A program made the translations under genes and the position numbers. From Candidatus Aminicenantes bacterium UBA1061 (GTDB taxonomy: Bacteria; Acidobacteriota; Aminicenantia; Aminicenantales; Saccharicenantaceae), in assembly GCA_002316315.1 (NCBI GenBank), contig DCDG01000023.1, positions 1-64,000 of the forward strand: 64,000 nt of DNA. The letters are read 5' to 3'. Shown here piece after piece: positions 17,323-24,614 of this stretch. The notes beneath the pieces were generated by a model. That model did no database searches. It worked only from the letters and a program-made list of their open reading frames with translations, and had not been told where the DNA came from. Position 1 is the first letter of the stretch, and each line of letters starts with the position of its first letter.

Positions 17323-19473
17323 TTAATTGACCGGCGTATTGGAGGTACCAACCAGACCCTGCAGGCGGTTTATCCTCTCACTCACGCTTTGATAGGCTGG
17401 ATTCCAGGATTGAATATCGCGATAGATACTCAGGGCTTTATCAAACTCTTTGCTCTGCTCATAAATCATACCCAGATCAAACATCAGAGCAAAATACTGG
17501 TCGGTGCCAGGAGCAACCAGCTTGATGGCCCGGTTGAGCCAGCTTTCTGCTTCTTTCAGATTGCCTTTCAGCCGGTAGCTGTGGCTGATGAGTGTCAGGC
17601 ATTCGAGGGTCAGGTTCTTGTCTTTAGCGGCAATATTAAATTCTTCAATGGCTTCATCTACCAGCCCCTGCTCCATAAAGGCCAGGCCAAGCTGAAGATG
17701 AATCTGGTAATCTTCGGCTGGTATCTTTTCTCTGATGCCTTTTTTGAAATCATTGACAATGGTCATTAACTCTTTTTCAAACTGGGTGGTCACGCCTGTT
17801 TTCTGGTGCATGTAAACAGCACTCAGCATAGCCAGTTCTGCCCTGATATTTTCCTGCAGGTCATAGAATTTTTTCTCTCGGCCATCACTGCTGATGATAG
17901 GAATAATGCCGGTATCGGTGAACAGATCAATCGGGCTTATTTTTTCCTCGCTTAAGATCTGCTCTTCCAGGTCAAATTCTGGCTTTTTCCTGGTATCCTT
18001 TTCCTCTTTAGCCTTAGGGTAAATTACCTGGGTTTCGATAGCGGTTGTTTTTTCAATTTTACGAATCAGGTCTTCCTTATTAAGACTGGGTTTAAGATTA
18101 TCAATATAGCTCAGTTTTTGTTTGAGCAGGGGATCATTAGGATACTTCACGAGCAACCCTTCTATGACCCGCCTGGCCAGTCTAACCAATCCCTCCTGAA
18201 TGTACATATCCGCCTGAGCCAGCCCAGCCTGGATTTCTTCCTCTTCCTCCGCCGATAACGCCCAGGTTTCCGGTGGGAGTTCCTCTTCCTTGATCATTAA
18301 CTCTTTTTTGAGTTCCCGGTATTCTCTAGCCAGTTGTTCATCCGTTGGGCGAAGTTTAATCAGCTCGGCATAATAAGGAAGCATTTTGCTTTTTTCGCCA
18401 ATTTTTTTGAATTCTTCTATGAGCCGCTCATCTACCTTTTCCAGGCGGTCGAAGTCATTGGTCTCCCTCAAGATTTCGGCCAGCTTTTCCATAGCTGGAA
18501 TATGATCGCTTCTCACAGTCAGGATCAGCCCCAGAAGCCCAATGGCTTTATCTTCTTTCCTCTTTTTAAGATAACTGTCAATTAAGGGCTCAAAATATTC
18601 AAAAGCCAGGTTTGGGTTGCCTTCAGCCAGGTTGATTCGTCCAATCTTATAACGGGCATTAACATTCATTGGATAAAAGTTCAGAACTTCAGTGAAAATT
18701 TCCTTGGCCGCAGAAAACTTTCCCTCTTCAAAATATAGATTGCCCAGAAAAGTTAAAGCATCAAGATCATGGGGAATTTTATCCAGGACCTGGCGGGCCA
18801 GCTCCTGGGCCTGCCCTGCCTGTCCTTTTAACCTCAGGACCTTAGCCAGCCTGAGTTTGGTCCTGGCATTGTCCGGGCTCAGCTTATTGGACTCTTTAAG
18901 TAATTTTTCAGCTTCATCAATCTGGCCAAGGCTGATCTTAAGATCAGCTGCTTTGAGCAGTTCGTTAACCGCTTTGTCCTGCTGGCCATTTAACTTGTAA
19001 AGAGCAGCTAGCTGAATCCTGATATTCAGATCGTCTTTGTCCAGTTTAACTACTTTTTCATAAAGCTCAATGGCCTCTTCCACCATTTTCTGCCGTAGAA
19101 ATTTTTCGGCTATCCTGAGGTATTCCTGTTTGGCTTCAGCCAGAAATCCCTGCCTCGTATAGAGGTCAGCCATTTTGATAAAGTAGTCTGGCTTATCTGG
19201 ATTCAAACGGCAAATCTTTTTCAGAATGGCCAGAGCCTGGGAATTAAGGCTTCTTTTCTCATACTCATCAGCCACTTTCTCAAAAGCTTTGATAGCTTTA
19301 TCGTTCTGGCCAAGACGGACATATAAATCACCAACCAGATTATTGATGCTGACATCGGCCGGATCATCTTCCAGGAGCTTCTCATACTCAGCTATGGCTT
19401 CCTTTAGCCGGCCAGCCCGGACATACCTCTCCGCTTGCTCAATAATCTTCAGCCGGTCGATTTTGCCATTCAT
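17323..19473 (-). CDS. Large TPR-repeat protein
   Basis: 716 residues, no signal peptide. At least ten tetratricopeptide repeats are visible in the N-terminal 390 residues (for example 'AIAEYEKLLEDDPADVSINN', 'AIELYEKVVKLDKDDLNIRI', 'AKEIFTEVLNFYPMNVNARY') and three more near the C-terminus ('AIEEFNIAAKDKNLTLECLT'). A charged linker of about 90 residues lies between them. Such proteins are protein-binding scaffolds; no enzymatic motif is seen. Its start overlaps the stop of rnhB by 4 bases, so the two are translationally coupled. The partner is unknown. Confidence 0.8.
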   Translation of the reverse strand: MNGKIDRLKIIEQAERYVRAGRLKEAIAEYEKLLEDDPADVSINNLVGDLYVRLGQNDKAIKAFEKVADEYEKRSLNSQALAILKKICRLNPDKPDYFIKMADLYTRQGFLAEAKQEYLRIAEKFLRQKMVEEAIELYEKVVKLDKDDLNIRIQLAALYKLNGQQDKAVNELLKAADLKISLGQIDEAEKLLKESNKLSPDNARTKLRLAKVLRLKGQAGQAQELARQVLDKIPHDLDALTFLGNLYFEEGKFSAAKEIFTEVLNFYPMNVNARYKIGRINLAEGNPNLAFEYFEPLIDSYLKKRKEDKAIGLLGLILTVRSDHIPAMEKLAEILRETNDFDRLEKVDERLIEEFKKIGEKSKMLPYYAELIKLRPTDEQLAREYRELKKELMIKEEELPPETWALSAEEEEEIQAGLAQADMYIQEGLVRLARRVIEGLLVKYPNDPLLKQKLSYIDNLKPSLNKEDLIRKIEKTTAIETQVIYPKAKEEKDTRKKPEFDLEEQILSEEKISPIDLFTDTGIIPIISSDGREKKFYDLQENIRAELAMLSAVYMHQKTGVTTQFEKELMTIVNDFKKGIREKIPAEDYQIHLQLGLAFMEQGLVDEAIEEFNIAAKDKNLTLECLTLISHSYRLKGNLKEAESWLNRAIKLVAPGTDQYFALMFDLGMIYEQSKEFDKALSIYRDIQSWNPAYQSVSERINRLQGLVGTSNTPVN

Positions 19474-20102
19474 TTTATCAGCATTCTATCCCTGAAGAGC
19501 TTAAAGCTCTGCCGGTGGAGCGGACAGGGCCCCAGCTTTTCTAAAGCCTGATAATGGCCTTCGGTCGCATAACCCTTGTTCTGACTCAGGCCATAACCCG
19601 GATATAACCTGTCCAGGACCTGCAGCAATTGATCTCTGAATACCTTGGCCACAATCGAAGCCGCCGCTATCGAAAATACCTTCCTGTCTCCCTGGGGCAC
19701 AGCCACCTGCGGATAATTTATACCTTTTAATGGATAGCCGTCAACCAAAACCATATCCGGTTGGTGGCCCAGGTCCGCTAAAGCCCTTTTCATGGCCAGC
19801 TGAGTCGCCCAGTAGATATTAATCTGATCAATCTCCAGATGAGTCGCATAGCCAATGCCGACGCAAGAGGCTTCACCCAAAATCCTCCTGGCTAAGTCTA
19901 TTCTTTTAGTCGGAGTAAGGAGCTTGGAATCGGCTACTCCCCGAGTCCAGCTGGCTTCCTTCCCGAGCAAAAAAGCAGCCGAGAAAATAACACTGGCAGC
20001 CACTACCGGACCAAAAAGGCACCCACGGCCAACTTCGTCCAGGCCGGCCAGATAAGTCGCCCCCTGATCAAAAAGGTTTTGCTCTGTCTTAAAACCCATC
20101 AT
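19470..20102 (-). CDS. rnhB: Ribonuclease HII
   Basis: 210 residues, the normal length. It cuts the RNA strand of RNA-DNA hybrids and removes misincorporated ribonucleotides from DNA in the cytoplasm. The active-site motif GLDEVGRGCLFGPVVAA is at residues 20-36 with the catalytic Asp-Glu (22-23), and further acidic positions follow in VADSKLLTP and VLVDGYPL. 'IAAASIVAKVFRD' is the usual substrate-binding helix. It follows an intrinsic terminator after rplS and is coupled by a 4-base overlap to the TPR gene. The first two codons are both ATG, so the true start could be 20099. Confidence 0.95.
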   Translation of the reverse strand: MMGFKTEQNLFDQGATYLAGLDEVGRGCLFGPVVAASVIFSAAFLLGKEASWTRGVADSKLLTPTKRIDLARRILGEASCVGIGYATHLEIDQINIYWATQLAMKRALADLGHQPDMVLVDGYPLKGINYPQVAVPQGDRKVFSIAAASIVAKVFRDQLLQVLDRLYPGYGLSQNKGYATEGHYQALEKLGPCPLHRQSFKLFRDRMLIK

Positions 20103-20117
20103 TTTGGATAATTTTAC

Positions 20118-20143
20118 AAAAAAAAACCTCTCTGGTCGAGAGG
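20118..20143 (-). terminator. Intrinsic terminator of the rpsP-rplS operon
   Basis: On the minus strand a perfect 6-bp stem, CCTCTC (5' arm) with GAGAGG, closes a 5-base loop (GACCA) and is followed by nine T. It lies about 60 bases after the rplS stop and 16 bases before the rnhB start, so rnhB must be reached by read-through or its own promoter. Confidence 0.9.
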
Positions 20144-20204
20144 CAAAACAGATTAGTAATCTGGAACTGAATTTATGCTAAAAATCTACCAGAACAGCTA
20201 TAAA

Positions 20205-20552
20205 TTATTTCTGCTCTTCCTTGAGCTTGGCCGCTTTGCCCTTCAAGTTGCGCAGATAATAAAGCTTGGCTCTTCTTACCTTGCCATGGCGAACGACTTC
20301 TATCTTTTTTATCATTCTGGAATGCAGGGGAAATATCCTCTCCACCCCGATCCCATAAGATATTTTTCTAACAGTAAAAGTTTCACCCAGGCCTGATCCA
20401 CGTCTGGCAATAACATCGCCCTTAAAAATCTGAACCCGCTCCTTATCGCCTTCTCTAATCAAAACATGGACTTTAACGGTGTCTCCAACTTTAATTGGTT
20501 CTATGTCCTGACGCATCTGTTTTTCTTCAACAGCTTTAATCAGATTATTCAT
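20205..20552 (-). CDS. rplS: 50S ribosomal protein L19
   Basis: 115 residues, normal for the family. L19 sits at the interface of the two ribosomal subunits. Recognisable parts are 'IKVGDTVKVHVLIREGDKER', 'FKGDVIARRGSGLGETFTVR', 'GIGVERIFPLHSRMIKKIEV' and 'RAKLYYLRNLKGKAAKL'. It is the last gene of the rpsP-khpA-rimM-trmD-rplS operon, overlapping trmD by 4 bases, and is followed by a strong terminator. Confidence 0.97.
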   Translation of the reverse strand: MNNLIKAVEEKQMRQDIEPIKVGDTVKVHVLIREGDKERVQIFKGDVIARRGSGLGETFTVRKISYGIGVERIFPLHSRMIKKIEVVRHGKVRRAKLYYLRNLKGKAAKLKEEQK

Positions 20553-21289
20553 GACTCTTTCCTTTCTTCCTGGATTTCAGACAGAAGCTCTTCCTCCTGA
20601 GGAGAAAGCTTCCTTGATTTTAGCATATCTGGCCTTTTAGCCAGTGTTTTTTCTAAGGCTTTTTTCAATCGCCAGCGGGCTATCTTTTGATGGTCACCAG
20701 AAAAAAGCACAGGCGGAACTTTATAGCCACGAAAATCCCTTGGCCTTGTATATTGAGGAAAATCCAGCAGGCCGGTAGAAAATGAATCATGTCGGACTGA
20801 TTCTTCCCGGCCAACCACTCCCGGCACAAATCTGGAGACAGCCTCGACCACCACCGCCGCCGCCAGTTCTCCTCCGCTCAAAACATAATCACCAATAGAA
20901 ATCTCTTCGTCGGACAGGTAGTCGCTGACTCTTTCATCAACACCTTCATATCGGCCGCAAATTAAAATCACCTGCTCATAGCTGGCCAGTTTCTCAGCCA
21001 GAGCAGAGTTAAAAAGCTTTCCCTGAGGAGTTAACAGGCAAACCAGGCTCTTCTCGGTAGATTGTTTTATATTTTCGACTGCTTTAAAAACTGGCTCAGG
21101 CTTAAAAACCATGCCTTCCAGACCGCCATAAGGACGGTCATCCACCTGGCGATGCTTATCAGTTGTATAATCTCTCAAATCGTGAATTTTGATGTCGATC
21201 ATACCTTTATCCCGAGCCTTTTTTATGATTCCTGCCGAGAAAATGCTCTCAAATATCCCGGGGAAAATGGTAACAATGTCAAATCTCAT
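20549..21289 (-). CDS. trmD: tRNA (guanine(37)-N1)-methyltransferase
   Basis: 246 residues. TrmD methylates G37 of tRNAs from S-adenosylmethionine and so prevents frameshifting. The start 'MRFDIVTIFPGIFESIF', the 'DDRPYGGLEGMVFKPEPVF' segment and the knotted SAM site 'LICGRYEGVDERVSDY' to 'EISIGDYVLSGGELAA' are all intact, and 'SFSTGLLDFPQYTRPRDFRG' is the usual tRNA-contact region. It overlaps rimM by 11 bases and rplS by 4 bases in the classic order. Confidence 0.97.
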   Translation of the reverse strand: MRFDIVTIFPGIFESIFSAGIIKKARDKGMIDIKIHDLRDYTTDKHRQVDDRPYGGLEGMVFKPEPVFKAVENIKQSTEKSLVCLLTPQGKLFNSALAEKLASYEQVILICGRYEGVDERVSDYLSDEEISIGDYVLSGGELAAAVVVEAVSRFVPGVVGREESVRHDSFSTGLLDFPQYTRPRDFRGYKVPPVLFSGDHQKIARWRLKKALEKTLAKRPDMLKSRKLSPQEEELLSEIQEERKES

Positions 21290-21797
21290 TCAAGTCCAGC
21301 AATCCCTCAGGAGGATCTATAATTATTAATTTCTTATCAAGCTCAATCTGACGACAAATAGCCTCAACAAAAGGAATTTCGACCGACCGGCAGGCACTTT
21401 CTACCATGAGAAAAGTGAGGCTGCCTGCTTCATTCAAACCGGTAACAGTTCCCACCGTTTGGCCGTCAAGCGTTTCTACCCTGCAACCAAGCAGCTCAAA
21501 GTCATAATACATACCCTCGGTGGGACGGGGTAAATCCCCGGGATGAACCATTATTTCACGTCCACGCTGTGCCTCAGCCGCCTCTAAACCATTTACCCCT
21601 TCTAATTTTAGGAAAGAAGAGTTGACCGCCTGTCTATATCGCTCGATCTTATAGTTCCGGCACTCTCCTTCTTGCTCGATAAAAATTTCTTTGAAGAATG
21701 GCTCCTTTATCCAGGGATAAAACCTGACCTTTAGAGTGCCATCCTTCCCTTCTCCCCGGAGTACCCTGCCGACAGTTACTAAGTCAGCCCTTTTCAA
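21279..21797 (-). CDS. rimM: Ribosome maturation factor RimM
   Basis: 172 residues. RimM binds S19 and helps mature the 30S head. The N-terminal barrel (VGRVLRGEGKDGTLKVRFY) and the C-terminal PRC-barrel (MYYDFELLGCRVETLDGQTV, ending with 'EIPFVEAICRQIELDKKLI') are both present. In many species the first motif reads 'GxxHGLRGELKV'; here it is 'GEGKDGTLKV', a mild divergence. It overlaps khpA by 14 bases. Confidence 0.92.
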   Translation of the reverse strand: MKRADLVTVGRVLRGEGKDGTLKVRFYPWIKEPFFKEIFIEQEGECRNYKIERYRQAVNSSFLKLEGVNGLEAAEAQRGREIMVHPGDLPRPTEGMYYDFELLGCRVETLDGQTVGTVTGLNEAGSLTFLMVESACRSVEIPFVEAICRQIELDKKLIIIDPPEGLLDLNEI

Positions 21798-22020
21798 TGA
21801 TCTCGAGGTTGAATCTCCTTTTCATTTTCATGCCGGCCGCACCTAGAATAACCCTGATGGCCCGTGCTGTCCGCCCCTGTTTCCCGATTACCTTTCCCAG
21901 ATCCTCGGGAGCAACCTTGAGCTCCAGAATAGTGGTCTGTTCCCCTTCTAGCTGGGAAACCTGAACCTTTTCCGGATTGTCAACCAGTGACTTAGCAATC
22001 ATTTCCACCAGTTCTTTCAC
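21784..22020 (-). CDS. khpA: KH-domain RNA-binding protein KhpA
   Basis: 78 residues, a single KH domain with the signature GKVIGKQGRTARAIRVIL (Gly-Lys-x-Gly loop). Small KH proteins at this place between rpsP and rimM bind RNA and, with a partner (KhpB/Jag), influence cell size and small-RNA stability in Gram-positives. Whether that holds here is unknown. The ribosome site is GGAGG before the ATG. The stop lies inside rimM. Confidence 0.92.
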   Translation of the reverse strand: MKELVEMIAKSLVDNPEKVQVSQLEGEQTTILELKVAPEDLGKVIGKQGRTARAIRVILGAAGMKMKRRFNLEIIEKG

Positions 22021-22031
22021 TGTAACCTCCT

Positions 22032-22298
22032 TTAAGACTTAGAATCTTGGGTTGATTTTTGTTCCTTAGCAGCTCTATCAATTAATGAGTTAACTGTTTC
22101 TGAAGGCTGAGCTCCCCGGCTGAGCCAGTAATTTACTCTGTCGAGATCGAGTTTAAACTCGAGAGGTTCAGTCCTGGGATTATAATAGCCCAGGGTATCC
22201 AGAGTTTTACTTTGCCTGGCCCGAGTTGAATCAATAGCTACAATTCGATATGTGGGCTTTTTCTTAGCTCCGAATCTCATAAGACGCAGTTTAATCAT
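22032..22298 (-). CDS. rpsP: 30S ribosomal protein S16
   Basis: 88 residues, normal length. The start 'MIKLRLMRFGAKKKPTYRIV' and 'IDSTRARQSKTLDTLGYYNP' are diagnostic. S16 is an early assembly protein of the 30S body. It is the first gene of the operon, and a sigma-70-like promoter lies 38 bases upstream. Confidence 0.97.
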   Translation of the reverse strand: MIKLRLMRFGAKKKPTYRIVAIDSTRARQSKTLDTLGYYNPRTEPLEFKLDLDRVNYWLSRGAQPSETVNSLIDRAAKEQKSTQDSKS

Positions 22299-22335
22299 TG
22301 GTCACTAGCTCTCTTTTTATCTAAAGTTAGATAAA

Positions 22336-22364
22336 ATATTAGCCAAAAACCGAAAATAAGTCAA
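22336..22364 (-). promoter_or_regulatory. Promoter of the rpsP operon
   Basis: On the minus strand TTGACT (22364-22359) is followed after exactly 17 bases by TAATAT (22341-22336). The likely transcript start is about 30 bases before the rpsP start codon. Confidence 0.6.
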
Positions 22365-22451
22365 CTCTTATTTGTTACGGCCAGGGATAATTATCGTGTT
22401 TTGTTTATGATAATATTACTCTTATCGCAGGTAAGCTTTTTCAACAATTTC

Positions 22452-22481
22452 TTGACAGACTGGCCTGTTCTGGCATTAAAT
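22452..22481 (+). promoter_or_regulatory. Promoter for the gene at 22503
   Basis: A perfect TTGACA at 22452-22457, then 18 bases, then TTAAAT at 22476-22481 (four of six matches). It is divergent from the rpsP promoter and would give a leader of only about 15 bases to the GTG at 22503. Confidence 0.5.
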
Positions 22482-22502
22482 TAGTAAAAAAGAGGCATTT
22501 AG

Positions 22503-23552
22503 GTGGCTGGCGGCAAAAAACTCCTTTTTAAACTCTTGGAGATAATAAACAACAACTATACAGAAATGGATCTTGAGGAGCTAATTCTCTCTCTGGTCAA
22601 TTTTTTATTGCCAGCCATCCGGCAGACAAGGAACTACTACTATATAACTGCTCCATATGATGCCCAGGATATAGCTTTCCTAACGATTTCTTCTCTTCTG
22701 GTTAAAAACCGGGAGGGCAGATTTCCTGCTCTGGAGAAGGCTTTTAACTGGAAAGTAATTAAGAGGCTGATGATTAGTAATGAGGACGATTTCAGTGCTT
22801 ATCTGAATAACGTTTTATTAAAAAGGCTAAAGCAGACTTATTACTGCCTCGGCAAGGAAATGAGACCAGAAAGGGCCAGAATAAAAAAAGAAATAGTGTA
22901 TTTTCTTAAAAGGTCTAAAGATTATTATCTTGTCAAGGACCAGTCCTCCGGCCATTGGCTGGTAAAATTCGATTCAAACAATTCAACCTGTCTGACAGCT
23001 GTTCAAAGACCTCTGGTTAAAGAAGCCGAGCAGATTTGCGCCAATTGCCTGGACAGCGGGCTGGGAGGACTCCAGATCCCGAAATTTTTTGGAAAATTAG
23101 CCGAAAGCCTTAACAAGCATGGTCTGAGTTTCGAGTTACCCATTAATGATCTCCTGATCATCTATCTTCACACCCAGCAGCATTATCTCAGGCAGGAAGT
23201 TAAGTCTGGTTTAAATTCCGAGCATCAAGTTCCTCTGATTGATTTAAATGAAATATTTGCTGTCTGGCTTGACGAGCTAAGAGAAAAGAATCAGGTACTT
23301 CTTCTCAAATACGTGCAGAAAAAGAAACTTGCTACTCAAGAAAAAGATAGCTATCTCCGGGCCCTTGATGATCTTTTTACCGACTGGTCACAGGGCGGCC
23401 AGGAAAATTCTCTTTTCTATTACCTTCAAAAATATCAGCCGCAGTTGTCAGCACAAGGCTACCGTCAAGAAAAGAGAAAAATTATGGAATATCTGGTCAA
23501 AAACTCCAGAGCCTTTCTAAAAAATAAAATCTATGAATGGCAATCAGTTTAA
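22503..23552 (+). CDS. Hypothetical protein, helical, no recognised domain
   Basis: 349 residues starting at GTG 22503, with AGAGG 8 bases upstream. The product is soluble, rich in Leu, Lys, Tyr and Gln, and mostly helical, with no signal peptide or membrane segment. Segments such as 'MDLEELILSLVNFLLPAIRQ' and 'LNNVLLKRLKQTYYCLGKEM' look like helical bundles. Two Cys (ICANCLDSG, about residue 180) are close but do not form a zinc knuckle. The C-terminus (KYQPQLSAQGYRQEKRKIME) might bind nucleic acid. I do not recognise a family. A frame-disrupted gene follows 45 bases downstream on the same strand, and the two may once have formed an operon with a membrane-anchored partner. Confidence 0.65.
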   Translation: MAGGKKLLFKLLEIINNNYTEMDLEELILSLVNFLLPAIRQTRNYYYITAPYDAQDIAFLTISSLLVKNREGRFPALEKAFNWKVIKRLMISNEDDFSAYLNNVLLKRLKQTYYCLGKEMRPERARIKKEIVYFLKRSKDYYLVKDQSSGHWLVKFDSNNSTCLTAVQRPLVKEAEQICANCLDSGLGGLQIPKFFGKLAESLNKHGLSFELPINDLLIIYLHTQQHYLRQEVKSGLNSEHQVPLIDLNEIFAVWLDELREKNQVLLLKYVQKKKLATQEKDSYLRALDDLFTDWSQGGQENSLFYYLQKYQPQLSAQGYRQEKRKIMEYLVKNSRAFLKNKIYEWQSV

Positions 23553-23597
23553 TCAGAGGGTGATTGATGATAAGGAGACGGGCCCCAGCCAATCACA

Positions 23598-24352
23598 ATG
23601 ATGTCACAGCATTTTGTGACTCTCTGGTCAGGCGCTGGAATTTTAAAACATCTCTCGATCTTTTCCGCCTCAATCGTTCAGTAGCCGTCTCACCTCAGCT
23701 TCTTGGCTTTTCTACCTTGCCCTCTTTCAAATCTACGCCGAGAAAATGTCCTTTATTTCCGGAGATGGCAGTTACTTGCTTAGAATTATAGAAAATAAAA
23801 TAAGCGGAAACCTCAAAGGCCATCTCATTCACCCTCTGCATGAAAAATACCAGCAGGTTTTTATTGATCTGGCCGGTCTGCACAAACAACAACTTCCAAT
23901 CAGCCTGCCTGGCCGTTCTGGACTCGAGAAAAGTCAGAGGCTGCTCTCCCTCTAGCGGGCAGCGGGAATTCCAGTTCCGGGAACTGCCACCCGGCCAGCA
24001 GGAATTCTACTTATTATTTCCGAGGTCAACTCTTAACCAGGTGATGTCCATAAGAAACCAGGTCAATTTAATCCAACCTTCAAGAGAAGACCAAACCATT
24101 CAGGTAACGACTACTGAATATTCAAAAGACATCAACTGCGAAATAAAATACAACTTTAATTATAAGCTGCAGCCGATCTTCTCAAGGCCGATAGATCTGA
24201 TGACAGAAAAAATAAAGGAATTAATTGTCTCTGGGCTGCTTCCCGAACAGGCCGGAACAGAGTTGCAATTTCTCAAAGAAAGAATTCGCTACTGGGATGG
24301 CCAGGGCTGGGTCTATAAACCTTTCGACCAGCAAAATGTTGCCAACCGATAA
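23598..24352 (+). pseudogene. Frame-disrupted gene for a membrane-anchored protein
   Basis: No single frame covers this stretch, but three consecutive frames each look coding in turn. From ATG 23598 the first gives 'MMSQHFVTLWSGAGILKHLS' and a hydrophobic segment until TAG at 23682. A second frame continues with 'SASWLFYLALFQIYAEKMSF' and 'ISGDGSYLLRIIENKISGN' to about 23940. A third runs from about 23945 to the TAA at 24350-24352 with 'FQFRELPPGQQEFYLLFPRS' and 'IKYNFNYKLQPIFSRPIDLM'. Together they would make a protein of about 250 residues with one N-terminal membrane anchor and a periplasmic domain of unknown family. Two frameshifts (near 23670 and 23940) break it. Sequencing errors could also explain this. 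Confidence 0.4.
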
Positions 24353-24470
24353 TCATCCAGCCGGACAGGTTGAATTAACGTGCTCGGCTTACTCCAGAAT
24401 TAATTCAAAATACTTAAAAATTATCTAAAAAAATTGCACTTTTTTTCTGCAAAGGTATTTTTCGATACAC

Positions 24471-24476
24471 TATAAG
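24471..24476 (+). promoter_or_regulatory. Possible -10 box for the structured RNA
   Basis: TATAAG at 24471-24476 lies 7 bases before the first base of the stem at 24484, just where transcription should start. The -35 region is poor (CTGCAA at 24447-24452, 18 bases upstream). Confidence 0.35.
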
Positions 24477-24483
24477 TATATAA

Positions 24484-24562
24484 GGTGGAGGTGACAGCAA
24501 AGGAAGGTGGGAACCTTTTTTGGCCTTGAGTTACCGTTGGTAGCGAGGAATCACCTCCCACC
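24484..24562 (+). ncRNA. Candidate structured RNA, three-way junction, about 79 nt
   Basis: The sequence folds by hand into three helices. P1: GGTGGAGGTGA (24484-24494) with TCACCTCCCACC (24551-24562), 11 pairs with one bulged C. P2: 24501-24508 with 24513-24520, eight pairs including two G-U, closed by a GGGA tetraloop (GNRA type). P3: 24524-24527 with 24545-24548 and 24530-24535 with 24539-24544, separated by a GA bulge and capped by a 3-base loop. The G-U pairs in P2 and P3 exist only on the plus strand, which favours that orientation. It lies after a disrupted gene and converges on the FecR gene. It does not match any riboswitch or ribozyme consensus I can recall. There is no T tract after P1. 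Confidence 0.5.
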
Positions 24563-24614
24563 CCTTTCCAGTTACCAGCATAATAACAGTCAGCGGTCAA
24601 AGCCAGTTTTGATC

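Noticed and set aside
23564..23791. Frame starting MMIRRRAPANHNDV after the unrecognised gene
   Set aside because: Arg/Ser/Pro-rich and not protein-like in its second half; the other two frames over the same bases look more coding, so it is not used as the start of the disrupted gene.
24484..24562. Interpretation of the hairpin as an intrinsic terminator
   Set aside because: No T tract follows on either strand, and the multi-helix fold is more elaborate than a terminator.
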